Of a DNA stretch of 64,000 nt, positions 44,004-53,452 are shown one piece after another; the stretch's first letter is position 1, and each line of letters begins with the position of its first letter. The notes under the pieces were generated by a model. It was not told the DNA's origin, searched no databases, and was given only the letters and a program-made list of their open reading frames with translations. The position numbers were made by a program, and so were the translations under genes. Source of the stretch: CAVTLG01 sp963802635 (lineage in GTDB: Bacteria; Chloroflexota; Ktedonobacteria; Ktedonobacterales; Ktedonobacteraceae); contig CAWDJJ010000001.1 of assembly GCA_963802635.1 (NCBI GenBank), positions 1,612,001 to 1,676,000 on the forward strand, in the 5' to 3' direction.

Positions 44004-44930
44004 ATGACACACGATGCATATTCTCTATCTGCTGAACACCGCGTTGAGTATCTCTTCAATGATCTTAGTAAAAGTGATGCGCATGCTAGTCAGCCAACGA
44101 ACGCTCAACAACAGGGTTTATCCTCTACTTCCGCGCTTGCCCCGATAGGTGTCTTTGATGCGGGAGCTGGAGGTCTCACTATTCTATCAGTGCTCCGCCA
44201 GGAGCTGCCGCACGAAAACTACATCTATATTGGTGATACGGCAAACTGTCCCTACGGCACGCGGAGCGAGGCCGAAATTATTGCCTGTACGCTCCAAGCA
44301 AACCGTTTTTTGATTGAGCAAGGCGTCAAGCTCATCGTTGTTGCCTGTAACACAGCTTCGCAAGTGGCACTTACTGCATTACGTGCGACATTTTCCGTGC
44401 CTTTCATCGGTGTTGTGCCAGCCGTCAAACCAGCCGTACGTATGACGAAAAATGGCCGTATAGGTATAGCCGCCACCAATCAAGCCGCCAAAGCAGCCTA
44501 CTTGAAGCAACTGATCAACGATTTTGCCGCTGGCGTAGAAGTCCATACAGTTGGTTGTTCCGAACTCGTTACTCTGGTGGAACGGGGTGAGCTTGGCGGT
44601 CCTGTTGTTGAGGAAACGTTGCGTCAAGCACTACAACCTCTGCTGGCGAACGATGTAGATGTAATTGCTTTAGGTTGTACACATTTTCCGGCGCTACGTC
44701 CAGCGATTGAACACGTCATGGGAAAACATGTTCAAATCATTGATAGTGGAGCAGCTATTGCTCGCCGTACCTACGCTATCGCGGATGCCGAAGGACTACT
44801 CCATCCCAACGATGAGCGTGGTGGTAACTTACAGGTCTACTGTAGCGGCGATGCGCTTGATTTTAGCACTGTAGCCAGCAAAATACTTGGCTATCCTGTC
44901 ACTGCCTGTCAAGCTCTTTACCCATCATGA
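44004..44930 (+). CDS. murI: Glutamate racemase
   Basis: About 308 residues. The two catalytic cysteines lie in VVACNTAS and ALGCTHFPAL, and the N-terminal IGVFDAGAGGLTIL and YIGDTANCPYGTRS are MurI signatures. It makes D-glutamate for peptidoglycan. An N-terminal extension of ~45 polar residues precedes the domain. ATG 44004 has AAAGGA at 8 bases; the open frame extends further upstream past the promoter-like TATAAT and is not believed. Confidence 0.94.
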   Translation: MTHDAYSLSAEHRVEYLFNDLSKSDAHASQPTNAQQQGLSSTSALAPIGVFDAGAGGLTILSVLRQELPHENYIYIGDTANCPYGTRSEAEIIACTLQANRFLIEQGVKLIVVACNTASQVALTALRATFSVPFIGVVPAVKPAVRMTKNGRIGIAATNQAAKAAYLKQLINDFAAGVEVHTVGCSELVTLVERGELGGPVVEETLRQALQPLLANDVDVIALGCTHFPALRPAIEHVMGKHVQIIDSGAAIARRTYAIADAEGLLHPNDERGGNLQVYCSGDALDFSTVASKILGYPVTACQALYPS

Positions 44931-44983
44931 ATAGCCAGAAACGTCAGCCGAGCGCCAGGATAGAGAAGGAGATATATATCACT

Positions 44984-45640
44984 ATGTCAGAACCTATTGC
45001 TCTTTACGAGAACGATGAGAGTCCCATCGAGGGTTCTATCATGCCTACGACCACGAGCAGATCTCTCTTCACACAATTTGCACGTATTGTCTCCACTGTA
45101 CTTTCACCTGCTACAATCTCATTGCCATTCATTTTGCTTGTTTCACGCTATCATGCAGGGAATTCTGCACTCCTTTTCGCTCTGATCACGCTCTTTTTCC
45201 TGAGTATTGGCCCTTTAATCTATATAGTTATAGGTGTCGCTACAGGTAAACTCACTGATCTGGACGTCAGTGTACGCACGCAACGCATAAAACCTTACCT
45301 TTTTAGTATTGCATCCTCCCTGCTTGGCTTGCTTATCATGAGCATAAACCATGGACCGAAGAATTTGACGACGGCGCTACTCACCTCGACGATCAGCAAC
45401 TGTATCATGCTGATCATCACATTCTGGTGGAAGATCAGCATGCACGCGGCGTCTATCTCGGGTGTAGTGACGATGCTCACGGCTCTTTACGGCGTGGTTA
45501 TGCTGCCAGCATGCTTTTTAATCATCCTGGTTAGCTGGTCCCGCGTCGTATTGCACCGCCATACTATTGCCCAGGTGATGGCAGGCTCTCTGATGAGTAT
45601 TATCCTGACTGCCTCGGTGCTTGCCCTACGCGGCACTTGA
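44984..45640 (+). CDS. PAP2-superfamily-like membrane phosphatase (divergent)
   Basis: About 218 residues, six hydrophobic segments. Motifs in the right order but weakened compared with PAP2 lipid phosphatases: TQRIKPY (KxxxxxxRP region), SMHAASISG (PSGH region) and SWSRVVLHRHTIAQVMAG (SRxxxxxHxxxD region with Gln for Asp). Catalytic activity is therefore uncertain. Start ATG 44984 follows AAGGAG at a long 12-base spacing; ATG 44927, overlapping the murI stop, is the alternative. It is likely cotranscribed with murI, hinting at a cell-envelope lipid role. Confidence 0.7.
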   Translation: MSEPIALYENDESPIEGSIMPTTTSRSLFTQFARIVSTVLSPATISLPFILLVSRYHAGNSALLFALITLFFLSIGPLIYIVIGVATGKLTDLDVSVRTQRIKPYLFSIASSLLGLLIMSINHGPKNLTTALLTSTISNCIMLIITFWWKISMHAASISGVVTMLTALYGVVMLPACFLIILVSWSRVVLHRHTIAQVMAGSLMSIILTASVLALRGT

Positions 45641-45988
45641 GCTAGAAAGTACAGGCTCATTGGTTCACGTTGGAGAGACGAAATTCAGAAGGCTATCGAG
45701 TCGTCCACAGTTGCAGTCCTGGTGGTAAGCCCCTATTTTATGGCTTCGGAATTTATCTCAGCCTACGAAATGCCTCAAATCCTGGAGAAAGCACATATGG
45801 GAGGAAATACTGTAATCTCCCTGATTGTCGATTATTGCGTCTTCGATGGGAGCGGTCTGGATGACTTTCAGACGGTCAACCCACCCAATGAACCATTGAT
45901 TGCTATGACGCCCGCAAATCAGGGAAAAACCCTGGTCAAACTGGTGACAACGATCAAAAACAAGCTGTCCACCGAGACGATGGAGTGA
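45641..45988 (+). pseudogene. Truncated TIR-domain remnant
   Basis: Directly after the PAP2-like stop the same frame reads WRDEIQKAIESSTVAVLVVS, then PYFMASEFISAYEMPQIL, and PPNEPLIAMTPANQGKTLVK. This is the second half of a bacterial TIR domain ('W..eI..ai..a..avllvSp.flaS.fi..yElp'). The first strand with its ISYS-type motif is missing, and no start codon with a ribosome binding site is seen, though GTG 45722 opens an 88-codon frame. Confidence 0.65.
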
Positions 45989-46013
45989 GTGACAAAGATG
46001 TCTTTCGCCACTA

Positions 46014-47105
46014 TTAGCCTGATTCATCTGGTTTTGGGACAAAATTGACTTCGATCTCGTCATAACGCTTTACTCTATAAATAAGCGTTGAGATAGCCCA
46101 GCTCGCCAGGAAAAGCAGCACGATCACGACACCAACAACCCCGAAGTTATCGTTCAACTTGCCAATCTGATCCCAGACGGGACCGCTCAAGCGCAATTCG
46201 GTCGCCAGGATATTGAGCGCCTCCAGACTACCGACCACCAGTGCGACGATCACCGAGATGAGGGTAATATTTAGATTATAGTACAACTTGCGAATCGGCT
46301 TCACGAAAGCCCAACCATAGGCACCCAGCATCAAAATACTATCAGTCGTATCCATAAGCGTCATGCCAGCCGTAAACAACGCTGGGAAGATCAGAATGGA
46401 CACCACGGGAATGCCCGTGCCAGCCGTCGCCGCCGCGATGCCCAACAGCCCAACTTCAGTCGCAGTATCGAAACCCAGGCCAAAGAGGACACCCACAGGA
46501 TACATCTTCCAGCTCTGGTCCGTCATCTTGAGCAAAGGACGGAAGAAGCGTCCCATCAGCCCACGTTTGTTCAGCGATTCATCCAGAGCCAGATCATTGT
46601 ACTCACCTCCACTCCTCACAGAGTGGAACGTCCTGTACACATCAACGAGCACAATGCTATTAATGATAGCGATAAGAAACAGAAAGAGGGCAGAGACGAT
46701 GGTACCAATCAGGCTACCTATCGCCCGCAGATTATCAAAATTTTTGACCGCGATAGCGGTGATAGCGATGAAGACGGTCAGCGCAACGACGATGGTAGAG
46801 TGACCAAGCGAGAAGAAGAGACCAACGCTGACCGGATGCTTTTTCTCTTGCATCAGTTTGCGCGTGACATTATCAATTGCCGAAATATGATCCGCGTCGA
46901 AGGCATGCCGCAAGCCGAACGTATACGCCGCGAACGCTAATAATAAGAGGCTGGGAGTTCTGCCAAAGATAACGAGCGCCAGGACCCAGGCCAGGAGGTT
47001 ATAGCAGAGCAAGAACGCGTAAATACCAATGATCGAGCCGCGCACCGCCCGCGAGCTGGCATTAAATACTCGCGTAAGAGATGAAATACTAAAGCTATCG
47101 CTCAT
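46014..47105 (-). CDS. Nickel/cobalt transporter, NiCoT family
   Basis: A 363-residue membrane protein with about eight helices. The family signature is present in helix 2, RHAFDADHISAIDNVTR (HX4DH), and in helix 3 LFFSLGHSTIVV; GLGFDTATEVGLL and LFTAGMTLMDTTDS are the later conserved segments. It imports Ni2+ and/or Co2+ with high affinity. The start ATG 47105 lies 5 bases after AGGAGG; the longer frame runs into repeat copy C. No nickel enzyme gene is adjacent. Confidence 0.93.
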   Translation of the reverse strand: MSDSFSISSLTRVFNASSRAVRGSIIGIYAFLLCYNLLAWVLALVIFGRTPSLLLLAFAAYTFGLRHAFDADHISAIDNVTRKLMQEKKHPVSVGLFFSLGHSTIVVALTVFIAITAIAVKNFDNLRAIGSLIGTIVSALFLFLIAIINSIVLVDVYRTFHSVRSGGEYNDLALDESLNKRGLMGRFFRPLLKMTDQSWKMYPVGVLFGLGFDTATEVGLLGIAAATAGTGIPVVSILIFPALFTAGMTLMDTTDSILMLGAYGWAFVKPIRKLYYNLNITLISVIVALVVGSLEALNILATELRLSGPVWDQIGKLNDNFGVVGVVIVLLFLASWAISTLIYRVKRYDEIEVNFVPKPDESG

Positions 47106-47143
47106 AGAACCTCCTGAATGTGCACCGAGCTTCAGCCCGACCT

Positions 47144-47226
47144 GATATTGCCTTGCATTCAGATGAGAAATATGCTGCCGCATATTTCTAGCAACGAGAG
47201 TTGCGTTTCTGAATGCCTATGGGTAT
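47144..47226. repeat. ~85-bp palindromic repeat, family B, copy C (inverted)
   Basis: Reverse-orientation copy, from ATATTGCCTTGCATTCAGA to TCTGAATGCCTATGGGTA, located about 40 bases upstream of the transporter start codon. Confidence 0.85.
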
Positions 47227-47503
47227 GAGCAGCCACAAGAGATTGTCCCCACGCTCTTCCAATGCCGTGCTGTAAGAAGCTCTCTTCCAGCAAAGGCCAT
47301 CATCAGCGTAACATATACATGGCTACAATTGCAAAATTTTTGCAATCAGGAAAAATATCATCAGAGAATAATTCCCATCTCTGCCGTGCAGCCCAAGAGG
47401 AGGATGTCTTTTTGTCAGGTGCATACTGAAGCCTTCTGTAGAAATATACTCTGCTTGTTTCCACAAAAGGCTTCAATATAAAGTGGGGAAAACTCAGTGT
47501 AGC
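47227..47503. other. No gene recognised
   Basis: Spacer between the transporter leader and the Gln-rich protein gene; GAAGCCTT and AAGGCTTC around 47430-47475 can pair and may end the upstream transcript. Confidence 0.35.
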
Positions 47504-48064
47504 TTAATAAAAGTCATCACGACGGCGCTCGTGTTCTTCAAAGCGCTCCTCGCGTCGCTCTTCGCGGCGTAACTCACGGCGCAACTCCTGATCTTCGCGG
47601 CGCTCCTGATTGAGTTCCTGTTGTAAGCGCTGATCTTGATACGTTTGCCCCTGGGCATAGTACCGCTGCTGCTCACGCTCATGATGATCGATCATATGCT
47701 TGGCAACCAGGCCCGTGAGAGCTAAGGCGCTCCCTAACAGCAGCGGATGACTGCAAACACGCTGCAGTAACTGAGGCTGCTCACGTCCCATACGCAAGAA
47801 ACTCTGGCTCATCGAAAACGGATCATTCGGGTTCATACCATACTGCGGAGGAACCTGCTGGGCCAGTAATGCACGCTGCTCATAAGGCATCTGCGCAAAG
47901 TGCTGCTGATAGAGTTGCTGCTGCATATCAAGCGGTGCACCTTGCATAAATTGCTGGAGATGTCCAAATGCCTGATTCTGATCGAAGCCATTGTAGTTAC
48001 CCGTATCATATCCCTGTGCATACTGTTGATACGCATATTGGTTATTTTGATCAAACGGCCACAT
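47504..48064 (-). CDS. Gln/Tyr-rich hypothetical protein with charged C-terminal helix
   Basis: A 186-residue protein. The first ~95 residues are rich in Gln, Tyr, Asn and Met (prion-like composition). A short hydrophobic patch (LLLGSALALTGLVA, about 110-123) follows. The last 55 residues are a long Arg/Glu-rich helix (ELRRELRREERREERFEEHE). No family is recognised. It is monocistronic. Confidence 0.6.
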   Translation of the reverse strand: MWPFDQNNQYAYQQYAQGYDTGNYNGFDQNQAFGHLQQFMQGAPLDMQQQLYQQHFAQMPYEQRALLAQQVPPQYGMNPNDPFSMSQSFLRMGREQPQLLQRVCSHPLLLGSALALTGLVAKHMIDHHEREQQRYYAQGQTYQDQRLQQELNQERREDQELRRELRREERREERFEEHERRRDDFY

Positions 48065-48265
48065 TAACTTTGCTCCTTTGCTATTTTCGCTATTTCACTA
48101 TTTCGTCTACCTATGATAGAAACACCGAGGTTCTATCAACTCCACTTACAGACATGTCACGCTGAGACAGTAACATATTTCCTGTCTTTTTGTCAAAGGA
48201 GCGCTGCAAATTGGCTGGCGAATACCCCCTGACAAATGTTGAAGATATTGTATATAATAAAACAC

Positions 48266-48296
48266 GGAGGGCACCATATAGGTCATGGTGCCCTCC
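48266..48296 (-). terminator. Terminator after the small protein gene at 48302
   Basis: Perfect 12-base arms GGAGGGCACCAT and complement (48266-48277, 48285-48296), followed on the minus strand by GTGTTTTATT. Confidence 0.75.
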
Positions 48297-48301
48297 CAGC
48301 C

Positions 48302-48674
48302 TTATTTGCCTTCAGTCAGAACAGACTTCAGGACTCTGACAAGCATCTCTTTTGCTCCACCAGGTCCTATATAGCCTACGGTCATAATGCCCGTGAACTC
48401 TAAGAGGTTCCTGGTCTGGGTAAATGTCCAGATAGCCAATGCAAGACAGGCCAGGCGTTGAAGTGCATCCAGCGCCTGTTTATAGTCTTTCGGGAGCCAG
48501 CGTATGGTCCCACCGGGAACTTTTTGGCTCTTGCCTGGCCTGGAGTAAAGGTACCGAGTTTTGCTGAGACTGTTCCTCAGCAGACGGTAAGACTGGCGTG
48601 TTGCGCCTGGTCGAGCGCGTCTTCGACCTCGCGCTCTCATGGCGCGCGTCTCCCGAAAATGAATCGACTTTCAT
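48302..48674 (-). pseudogene. Small hypothetical protein, frameshifted
   Basis: ATG 48674 behind GGGAAGG opens MKVDSFSGDARHESARSKT and a Ser/Glu/Gln-rich leader to LLQARQEPK. One base later the frame continues VPGGTIRWLPKDYKQALDAL, a hydrophobic LACLALAIW and a conserved-looking tail ending VLKSVLTEGK. Dropping one T from TTTTT at 48521-48525 gives a single 123-residue protein. The alternative is the shorter frame from ATG 48640 alone, whose N-terminus is an unlikely Arg-rich stretch. The family is unrecognised. Confidence 0.55.
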
Positions 48675-48867
48675 CGGAACCTTCCCGGAGGTACACAACA
48701 AATGACCAAACGAAACCTCTAACATTGTAGCATATTGCGAAAGATGAGTATAGAATTCAACACGCTTTCAGCATTGGCTCATCATAGTACCCACCAATTG
48801 GCACTTGTCTCTCTCGTCGTAAATGGACTACACTAAGTTAAAGATGGTCAATTCTTAGGAGAGTATC

Positions 48868-50451
48868 ATGCGACTACATGCACCAGATCAGCCAGCATTT
48901 CCTGTACCAACCGCATCCGTACACTTGCTGATCCAGCTTGAGCGCGCTAATGGGAAACCTATCTACCAGCAGATCAGCCAGGGATTGCGCGAAGCCATCC
49001 TCTCAGGTCGGCTGGCAGAAGGGACACGCTTGCCCCCAGAACGCGCACTGGCTCAGGAATTGGGCGTCAACCGCACGACGATTATGAATGCCTACAATGA
49101 GCTGGCCGACGAAGGTCTGATAGAAGGTTATGTCGGACGCGGTACCCTGGTTAAACGCAGTTATCCTGGGCCAGATGAAGACGCGCTGGATCAGGACATG
49201 CCTACCTGGTTACTGGGACTGGCAGCCGCAGAAGATACCATGCTGGGACCAGATGCACGCTTGCTGAGTGAGATATCCGCGTTAGGTGAACAACAAGAGG
49301 TTATTTCGCTGGCACAAGCTACGCCAGCAGTCGATATGCTACCTGCCGAACTGCTGCACATAATCATGGCTGATGGCTTGCTACATGACCGTCAGAGCGC
49401 TCTGGGCTATTGTCCAGTGGAAGGTCTGCAAAGTCTACGCCACAACATCGCCGCGCGCATGCGCAAACGAGGCGTCAACGTCGCACCGCAAAATATCCTG
49501 ATCCTATCCGGTTCAACACAGGGCATTGGCTTAATCGGGCGTTTTCTACTGCGTGCGGGCGATGAGGTTGTCGTCGAAGTACCAACCTATCTAGGAGCAA
49601 TCCAGACCTTTCGTGCCCTGGGAGCGAGAGTCATCGGTGTGCCTACGGATAAAGAGGGCATGCGCGTCGATCTGCTGGAAGCAATTCTGGCACGCCGCCA
49701 GCCACGTTTTATCTATACGCTACCCACATTTCACAATCCGACCGGAGTAACCATGTCAACCGAGCGGCGGCGACGCTTATTGCGCCTGGCGCGCCGCTAT
49801 CAAATACCCATTGTGGAAGATGACCCCTATGGGGAACTGTATTTTGAGGAAGCGCCGCAACCCCTCAAAGCACAGGATAGTCATGGCGATGTCCTGTACC
49901 TGAGCACCTACTCTAAAACGCTGGCCCCGGGACTGCGCGTGGCCTGGCTGGCGGCTGCAGAACCAGTCATTGAGCGTCTGTCACTGCATAAGCAGGTCTT
50001 TGATCTCAATACCAACGCCCTCGGTCAATGGACCGTATCACAAATACTACAACGCAACCTGTTGGACGATCACCTGGCAAATATACGCCAGAGCTACCGG
50101 CAAAAGCGGGATATGATGCTGCAAGCGATTGACATGTACTGGCCTGCTGGCACGCGGATCAATAGTCCAGATGGGGGTATGCACCTGTGGTGTCGCCTGC
50201 CAGAAAATATGCGCGCTCGTGCATTGCTACGCGAAGCTGCACGCGAAAAGGCTACATTTGTGATTGGCGAGCCGTTCCATGTAGATGGCGGAGGTCAGCA
50301 TTATATTCGTCTCAGTTTTGCCCCACCTGCGGCACAAGATATTCCCGAAGGTATCCGACGTATTGGCATAGCTATGCAACATTTACGAGCACAACACATA
50401 ACAAAAGATGAACAAGATCATTACCATACAGAACGTTTACCGATGGTGTAA
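48868..50451 (+). CDS. MocR-type regulator: GntR HTH fused to class I aminotransferase
   Basis: A 527-residue protein. Residues about 20-95 form a GntR winged helix (IYQQISQGLREAILSGRLAEGTRLPPERALAQELGV, shown in part). The rest is a fold-type I aminotransferase domain with NPTGVTMS, the PLP-contacting DDPYGELYFE and the Schiff-base lysine in YLSTYSKTLAPGLRVAW. MocR proteins sense PLP or an amino-substrate, as in PdxR or GabR. No pdx or gab genes are adjacent, so the target is unclear. The start follows AGGAG. Confidence 0.93.
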   Translation: MRLHAPDQPAFPVPTASVHLLIQLERANGKPIYQQISQGLREAILSGRLAEGTRLPPERALAQELGVNRTTIMNAYNELADEGLIEGYVGRGTLVKRSYPGPDEDALDQDMPTWLLGLAAAEDTMLGPDARLLSEISALGEQQEVISLAQATPAVDMLPAELLHIIMADGLLHDRQSALGYCPVEGLQSLRHNIAARMRKRGVNVAPQNILILSGSTQGIGLIGRFLLRAGDEVVVEVPTYLGAIQTFRALGARVIGVPTDKEGMRVDLLEAILARRQPRFIYTLPTFHNPTGVTMSTERRRRLLRLARRYQIPIVEDDPYGELYFEEAPQPLKAQDSHGDVLYLSTYSKTLAPGLRVAWLAAAEPVIERLSLHKQVFDLNTNALGQWTVSQILQRNLLDDHLANIRQSYRQKRDMMLQAIDMYWPAGTRINSPDGGMHLWCRLPENMRARALLREAAREKATFVIGEPFHVDGGGQHYIRLSFAPPAAQDIPEGIRRIGIAMQHLRAQHITKDEQDHYHTERLPMV

Positions 50452-50480
50452 TAGAGAAGAGAGGTTTTGATACATATTTC

Positions 50481-50822
50481 ATGTGCAATGAAGATGATTG
50501 GGAAGTTAATGAAGATGGATTATACATTGCTACCCGCTGTTTTTTGGTACGCAGAGGCTATTGTTGTGCCAATAAGTGCCGCAACTGTCCCTATATCAAC
50601 TGGCGCGCTCAGTCCTCGTGGCAGCCAGTCGCGCCAGAGCATGTTAAACAAACACGTGTATCCCCTAAGGCAATAGCAGGCGCACAGGCGATGCTAGACT
50701 ATCATGAGCAACAATTACAGCACAGTCCGACATATAAGCGAGCCAGGCACCAGGCACAGGTGGACCATTATACATGGCTACTTGAACGTTGGGGAGGAAA
50801 AAAAGCGAGAGAAGATAGCTAA
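50481..50822 (+). CDS. DUF5522-like Cys-rich protein
   Basis: A 113-residue protein with the pattern YIATRCFLVRRGYCCANKCRNCPY, shown here in part, which matches the 'RGyCCgngCrHCPY' core of DUF5522 small proteins. Four cysteines likely bind metal. A helical Gln-rich tail follows. It lies 29 bases after the MocR gene and is probably cotranscribed. The function is unknown. Confidence 0.75.
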   Translation: MCNEDDWEVNEDGLYIATRCFLVRRGYCCANKCRNCPYINWRAQSSWQPVAPEHVKQTRVSPKAIAGAQAMLDYHEQQLQHSPTYKRARHQAQVDHYTWLLERWGGKKAREDS

Positions 50823-50880
50823 CACTACCTTCTCTCTGACACCTACATATATCCAGATGAGTTCTATGCGCAATCTTCTA

Positions 50881-51924
50881 TCAAAAGCCAGGGTACCAGA
50901 CAAAATGGACACCCGAACCAGGAGTGAAGTTTACATACGTGGTGACGCCCCAATTGCCAGCCCAGTTCCAGTCGCTGGTCCTCACACTGCCATCAGCATT
51001 CATGCTTTCAGCAACAGCAACGTGACCATAATAAGCGCTGGCTCCCTGTACCCCTGGTGCTAACACGACAATTGAGGGTATATGCGGAGTCGTAGAAGTA
51101 TCCCAACCATCGGCCAGTGCTCCAGCATACCACTGATACGCATTGCCAGACCAGGGCACATAATGGCCTGTTAACTGGTGATAGCGATAATCGGCCCAGT
51201 AGGTACATTGTCCAGCGGCGAAATTGTCGCCCGCAGCTCCTGACAACGCAACCTGCTGTACACCCGCATAAGAGGACATCGCAGCATTACCAGGATCATA
51301 ACCATCCTGCGTGACCGCCGTCGCCGTCGCCGCCAGGGCCGCAATTGAACTGGTATTGTTGCCTTTTGAATTGATCCCGTTCATAAATAATGATTGGAAA
51401 GCGCTGGCACCGTGTCCATCAGCTCCTGTTGGCACAACTGCAAGTAAGGCACCAACTAAGATACAGAGCAGCGAAATACCGACGGCGAGGTGGACTGCCA
51501 GTCGTTTTCCTTGTGGCTTAGGTGGAAGTAGGGTTCCAGAACTTTTTTTGCTTGTACCACGAATAACCACCGCGCGACGCAGCGATGTCGTTCTAGGATC
51601 AGAAATAGAAGACAACTTTCCCGTTTCGACTACTCCCAGTGTTCCGGTCGCAGGAGAAGTCAGTGAGGTATCAGCTAAAGTACCCGTTACCACCGGTAGC
51701 GAAGATCCTATACCCATTTGTGGGACCACAGGTGCGGATAGGGGCTGAGCAGTAGGTATCGGTGATACCGCTGGCATGTCTTCAAAAGATGCAGCAGCGA
51801 GGTGTGAAAATGACTGCTGATTAGCTACAGGAGAATATTGATGGATAGGCCCTGGCGTGGGCGAAGGGGTAGCACTGCCTTGTCCCTCAGGGTTCGTACG
51901 CTTACGGCGATCAACTGACAACAT
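50881..51924 (-). CDS. CHAP-domain cell-wall amidase-like protein
   Basis: About 347 residues. A Pro/Ser/Thr-rich cytosolic region (to about residue 135), one transmembrane helix (AVHLAVGISLLCILVGALLAVV), a Ser/Ala/Thr-rich spacer, then a C-terminal CHAP domain with the catalytic Cys in GQCTYWADYRYHQLTG and His in YYGHVAVAESMNADGSV. Such domains cleave peptidoglycan stem peptides or cross-bridges. It is a tandem paralogue of 52212-53273, with matching leader sequences. The start is ATG 51924 behind GAAGG, matching the paralogue; the frame opens six bases earlier with TTG. Confidence 0.85.
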   Translation of the reverse strand: MLSVDRRKRTNPEGQGSATPSPTPGPIHQYSPVANQQSFSHLAAASFEDMPAVSPIPTAQPLSAPVVPQMGIGSSLPVVTGTLADTSLTSPATGTLGVVETGKLSSISDPRTTSLRRAVVIRGTSKKSSGTLLPPKPQGKRLAVHLAVGISLLCILVGALLAVVPTGADGHGASAFQSLFMNGINSKGNNTSSIAALAATATAVTQDGYDPGNAAMSSYAGVQQVALSGAAGDNFAAGQCTYWADYRYHQLTGHYVPWSGNAYQWYAGALADGWDTSTTPHIPSIVVLAPGVQGASAYYGHVAVAESMNADGSVRTSDWNWAGNWGVTTYVNFTPGSGVHFVWYPGF

Positions 51925-52160
51925 ACGCAATTACCTTCAATTCACTAAGCTGACACTTATAGCAAAATCCTCCAATCCACAACCTCACTTTATCCTCTCA
52001 TAAGAAGACTTTACCTAACACACCCCACATTGGTCAAATTATCTCCCTGCTCGTAGGACCATAGGGCCAGGCAACTCTTTATTTGCATGTATGCTTCACA
52101 CTTTATCATCTTGATTAATACGCAAGGCAATATAAGCATAGACCGTCACAAGGACACAAA

Positions 52161-52189
52161 AAAGAGAGAGGCACCTGTCCTCTCTCTTT
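52161..52189 (-). terminator. Terminator of the second CHAP gene
   Basis: AAAGAGAGAGG (52161-52171) and CCTCTCTCTTT (52179-52189) pair; on the minus strand the stem runs into a T tract. Confidence 0.75.
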
Positions 52190-52211
52190 GAAAAAGCATC
52201 AGCGTCCTTGA

Positions 52212-53273
52212 TCAGTACCAGACAAAGCTGACACCACTGCCAGGATAGAAAGTAACATACGTCGTAACGGTCCAACCACCACCCCAGTTCCAGTTGCTGG
52301 TATTCACACTACCATCAGAGTTCACGTGCTCAACGACTGCCACGTGTCCATACCCGCCAGCACCTTGCACATACGGCTGCAAAACAATGATAGAAGGTCC
52401 GTTTGGATTTGGCGTATTCGAAACAACCCAGCCATCTGCCGCGGCACCTGCCGCCCATTCATCAGCATTACCTAACCAGGCAACCCAGTGCCCGGTCAAC
52501 TGGTGGTAGCGCATGTTAGCCCAGTACGTACATTGTCCATACGTAAAACGCGCCAGGCTACCGGAATCAGCCGCAGAGCTACTGCCAGCACTAACAACGG
52601 GAGCTGCAGGCGCTGAAACCACATCGGCGTACTGGACGCCTCCACCTGCATCGTAGCCATCTTGAGTGACGGCGGTTGCAGTGGCTACCTGGGCGGCAAT
52701 CGACATGGTATTGTTCCCGTGCGAATTGACAGAATGCATAAATAACGATTGGAAAGGACTCGTTGCCTGTCCATCAACGTTACCAGGCATAACCGCCGTT
52801 AAAGCTATAGCCAGTACAACGATGAGGGAAATACCGACAGCGAGATGCACGTTCAGGCGTTTCCCCTGTGGTCGGGGAGGACGCATCGTGCCAGCGCTTT
52901 TTTTGCCGGTACTACGAATAACCACTGGCTCACGCACGGGAGTTTTTAGTTCAGGGGTAGCAGGTAACTTCTCCGTTTCTAGCTCTACGAGCGCGCTCGT
53001 CGCTGGAGAAGCGAGCGAAGAGTCTGCTAAAGTGCCTGTTACCACTGGCGACATTGGAGATTCTGCAGGCACACCCGGGGCTACAGGCATAGATGAGAAC
53101 TGAGCAACAGAATCCTGTGATGCCTCTGATGCGCCTTCTGCGGTAGACAGATCCGGAAATGGCAGTTGGTTAATTACAGGAGGGTTTTGATTAGCAGATC
53201 CGGGCAGAGCATGAGACGTAGCACTTCCCTGAGCATCAAGGCTTATAAGCTTATGACGACTAATAGATGACAT
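52212..53273 (-). CDS. CHAP-domain cell-wall amidase-like protein
   Basis: A 353-residue paralogue of the gene downstream of it. Same architecture: disordered N-terminus, transmembrane helix (LAVGISLIVVLAIALTAVMP), spacer and CHAP domain with Cys in YGQCTYWANMRYHQLTGH and His in GYGHVAVVEHVNSDGSV. The start ATG 53273 is preceded by GAAGGT. Both promoter regions also share sequence (around 52065-52115 and 53385-53440), so the duplication included the upstream DNA. Confidence 0.85.
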   Translation of the reverse strand: MSSISRHKLISLDAQGSATSHALPGSANQNPPVINQLPFPDLSTAEGASEASQDSVAQFSSMPVAPGVPAESPMSPVVTGTLADSSLASPATSALVELETEKLPATPELKTPVREPVVIRSTGKKSAGTMRPPRPQGKRLNVHLAVGISLIVVLAIALTAVMPGNVDGQATSPFQSLFMHSVNSHGNNTMSIAAQVATATAVTQDGYDAGGGVQYADVVSAPAAPVVSAGSSSAADSGSLARFTYGQCTYWANMRYHQLTGHWVAWLGNADEWAAGAAADGWVVSNTPNPNGPSIIVLQPYVQGAGGYGHVAVVEHVNSDGSVNTSNWNWGGGWTVTTYVTFYPGSGVSFVWY

Positions 53274-53452
53274 ACATAAATACCTTCAATTCACTAAATT
53301 ACTACAAGACCCTCCGATCCACACTATTTAATTCACCCACTAAGAAGACTTTACCTAACGGCCATCCTAGCAGTCAAATTACCGGACTCTCGTAGTACCA
53401 TAGTTCCAGACAGGCATTTATTTGTATGTATGCTTCACGCTTTGTTGTGTTA

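Noticed and set aside
52122..52137. GCAAGGCAATATAAGC as a fifth copy of repeat family B
   Set aside because: Only the 3' end matches; the inverted arms are absent, so it is at most a remnant.
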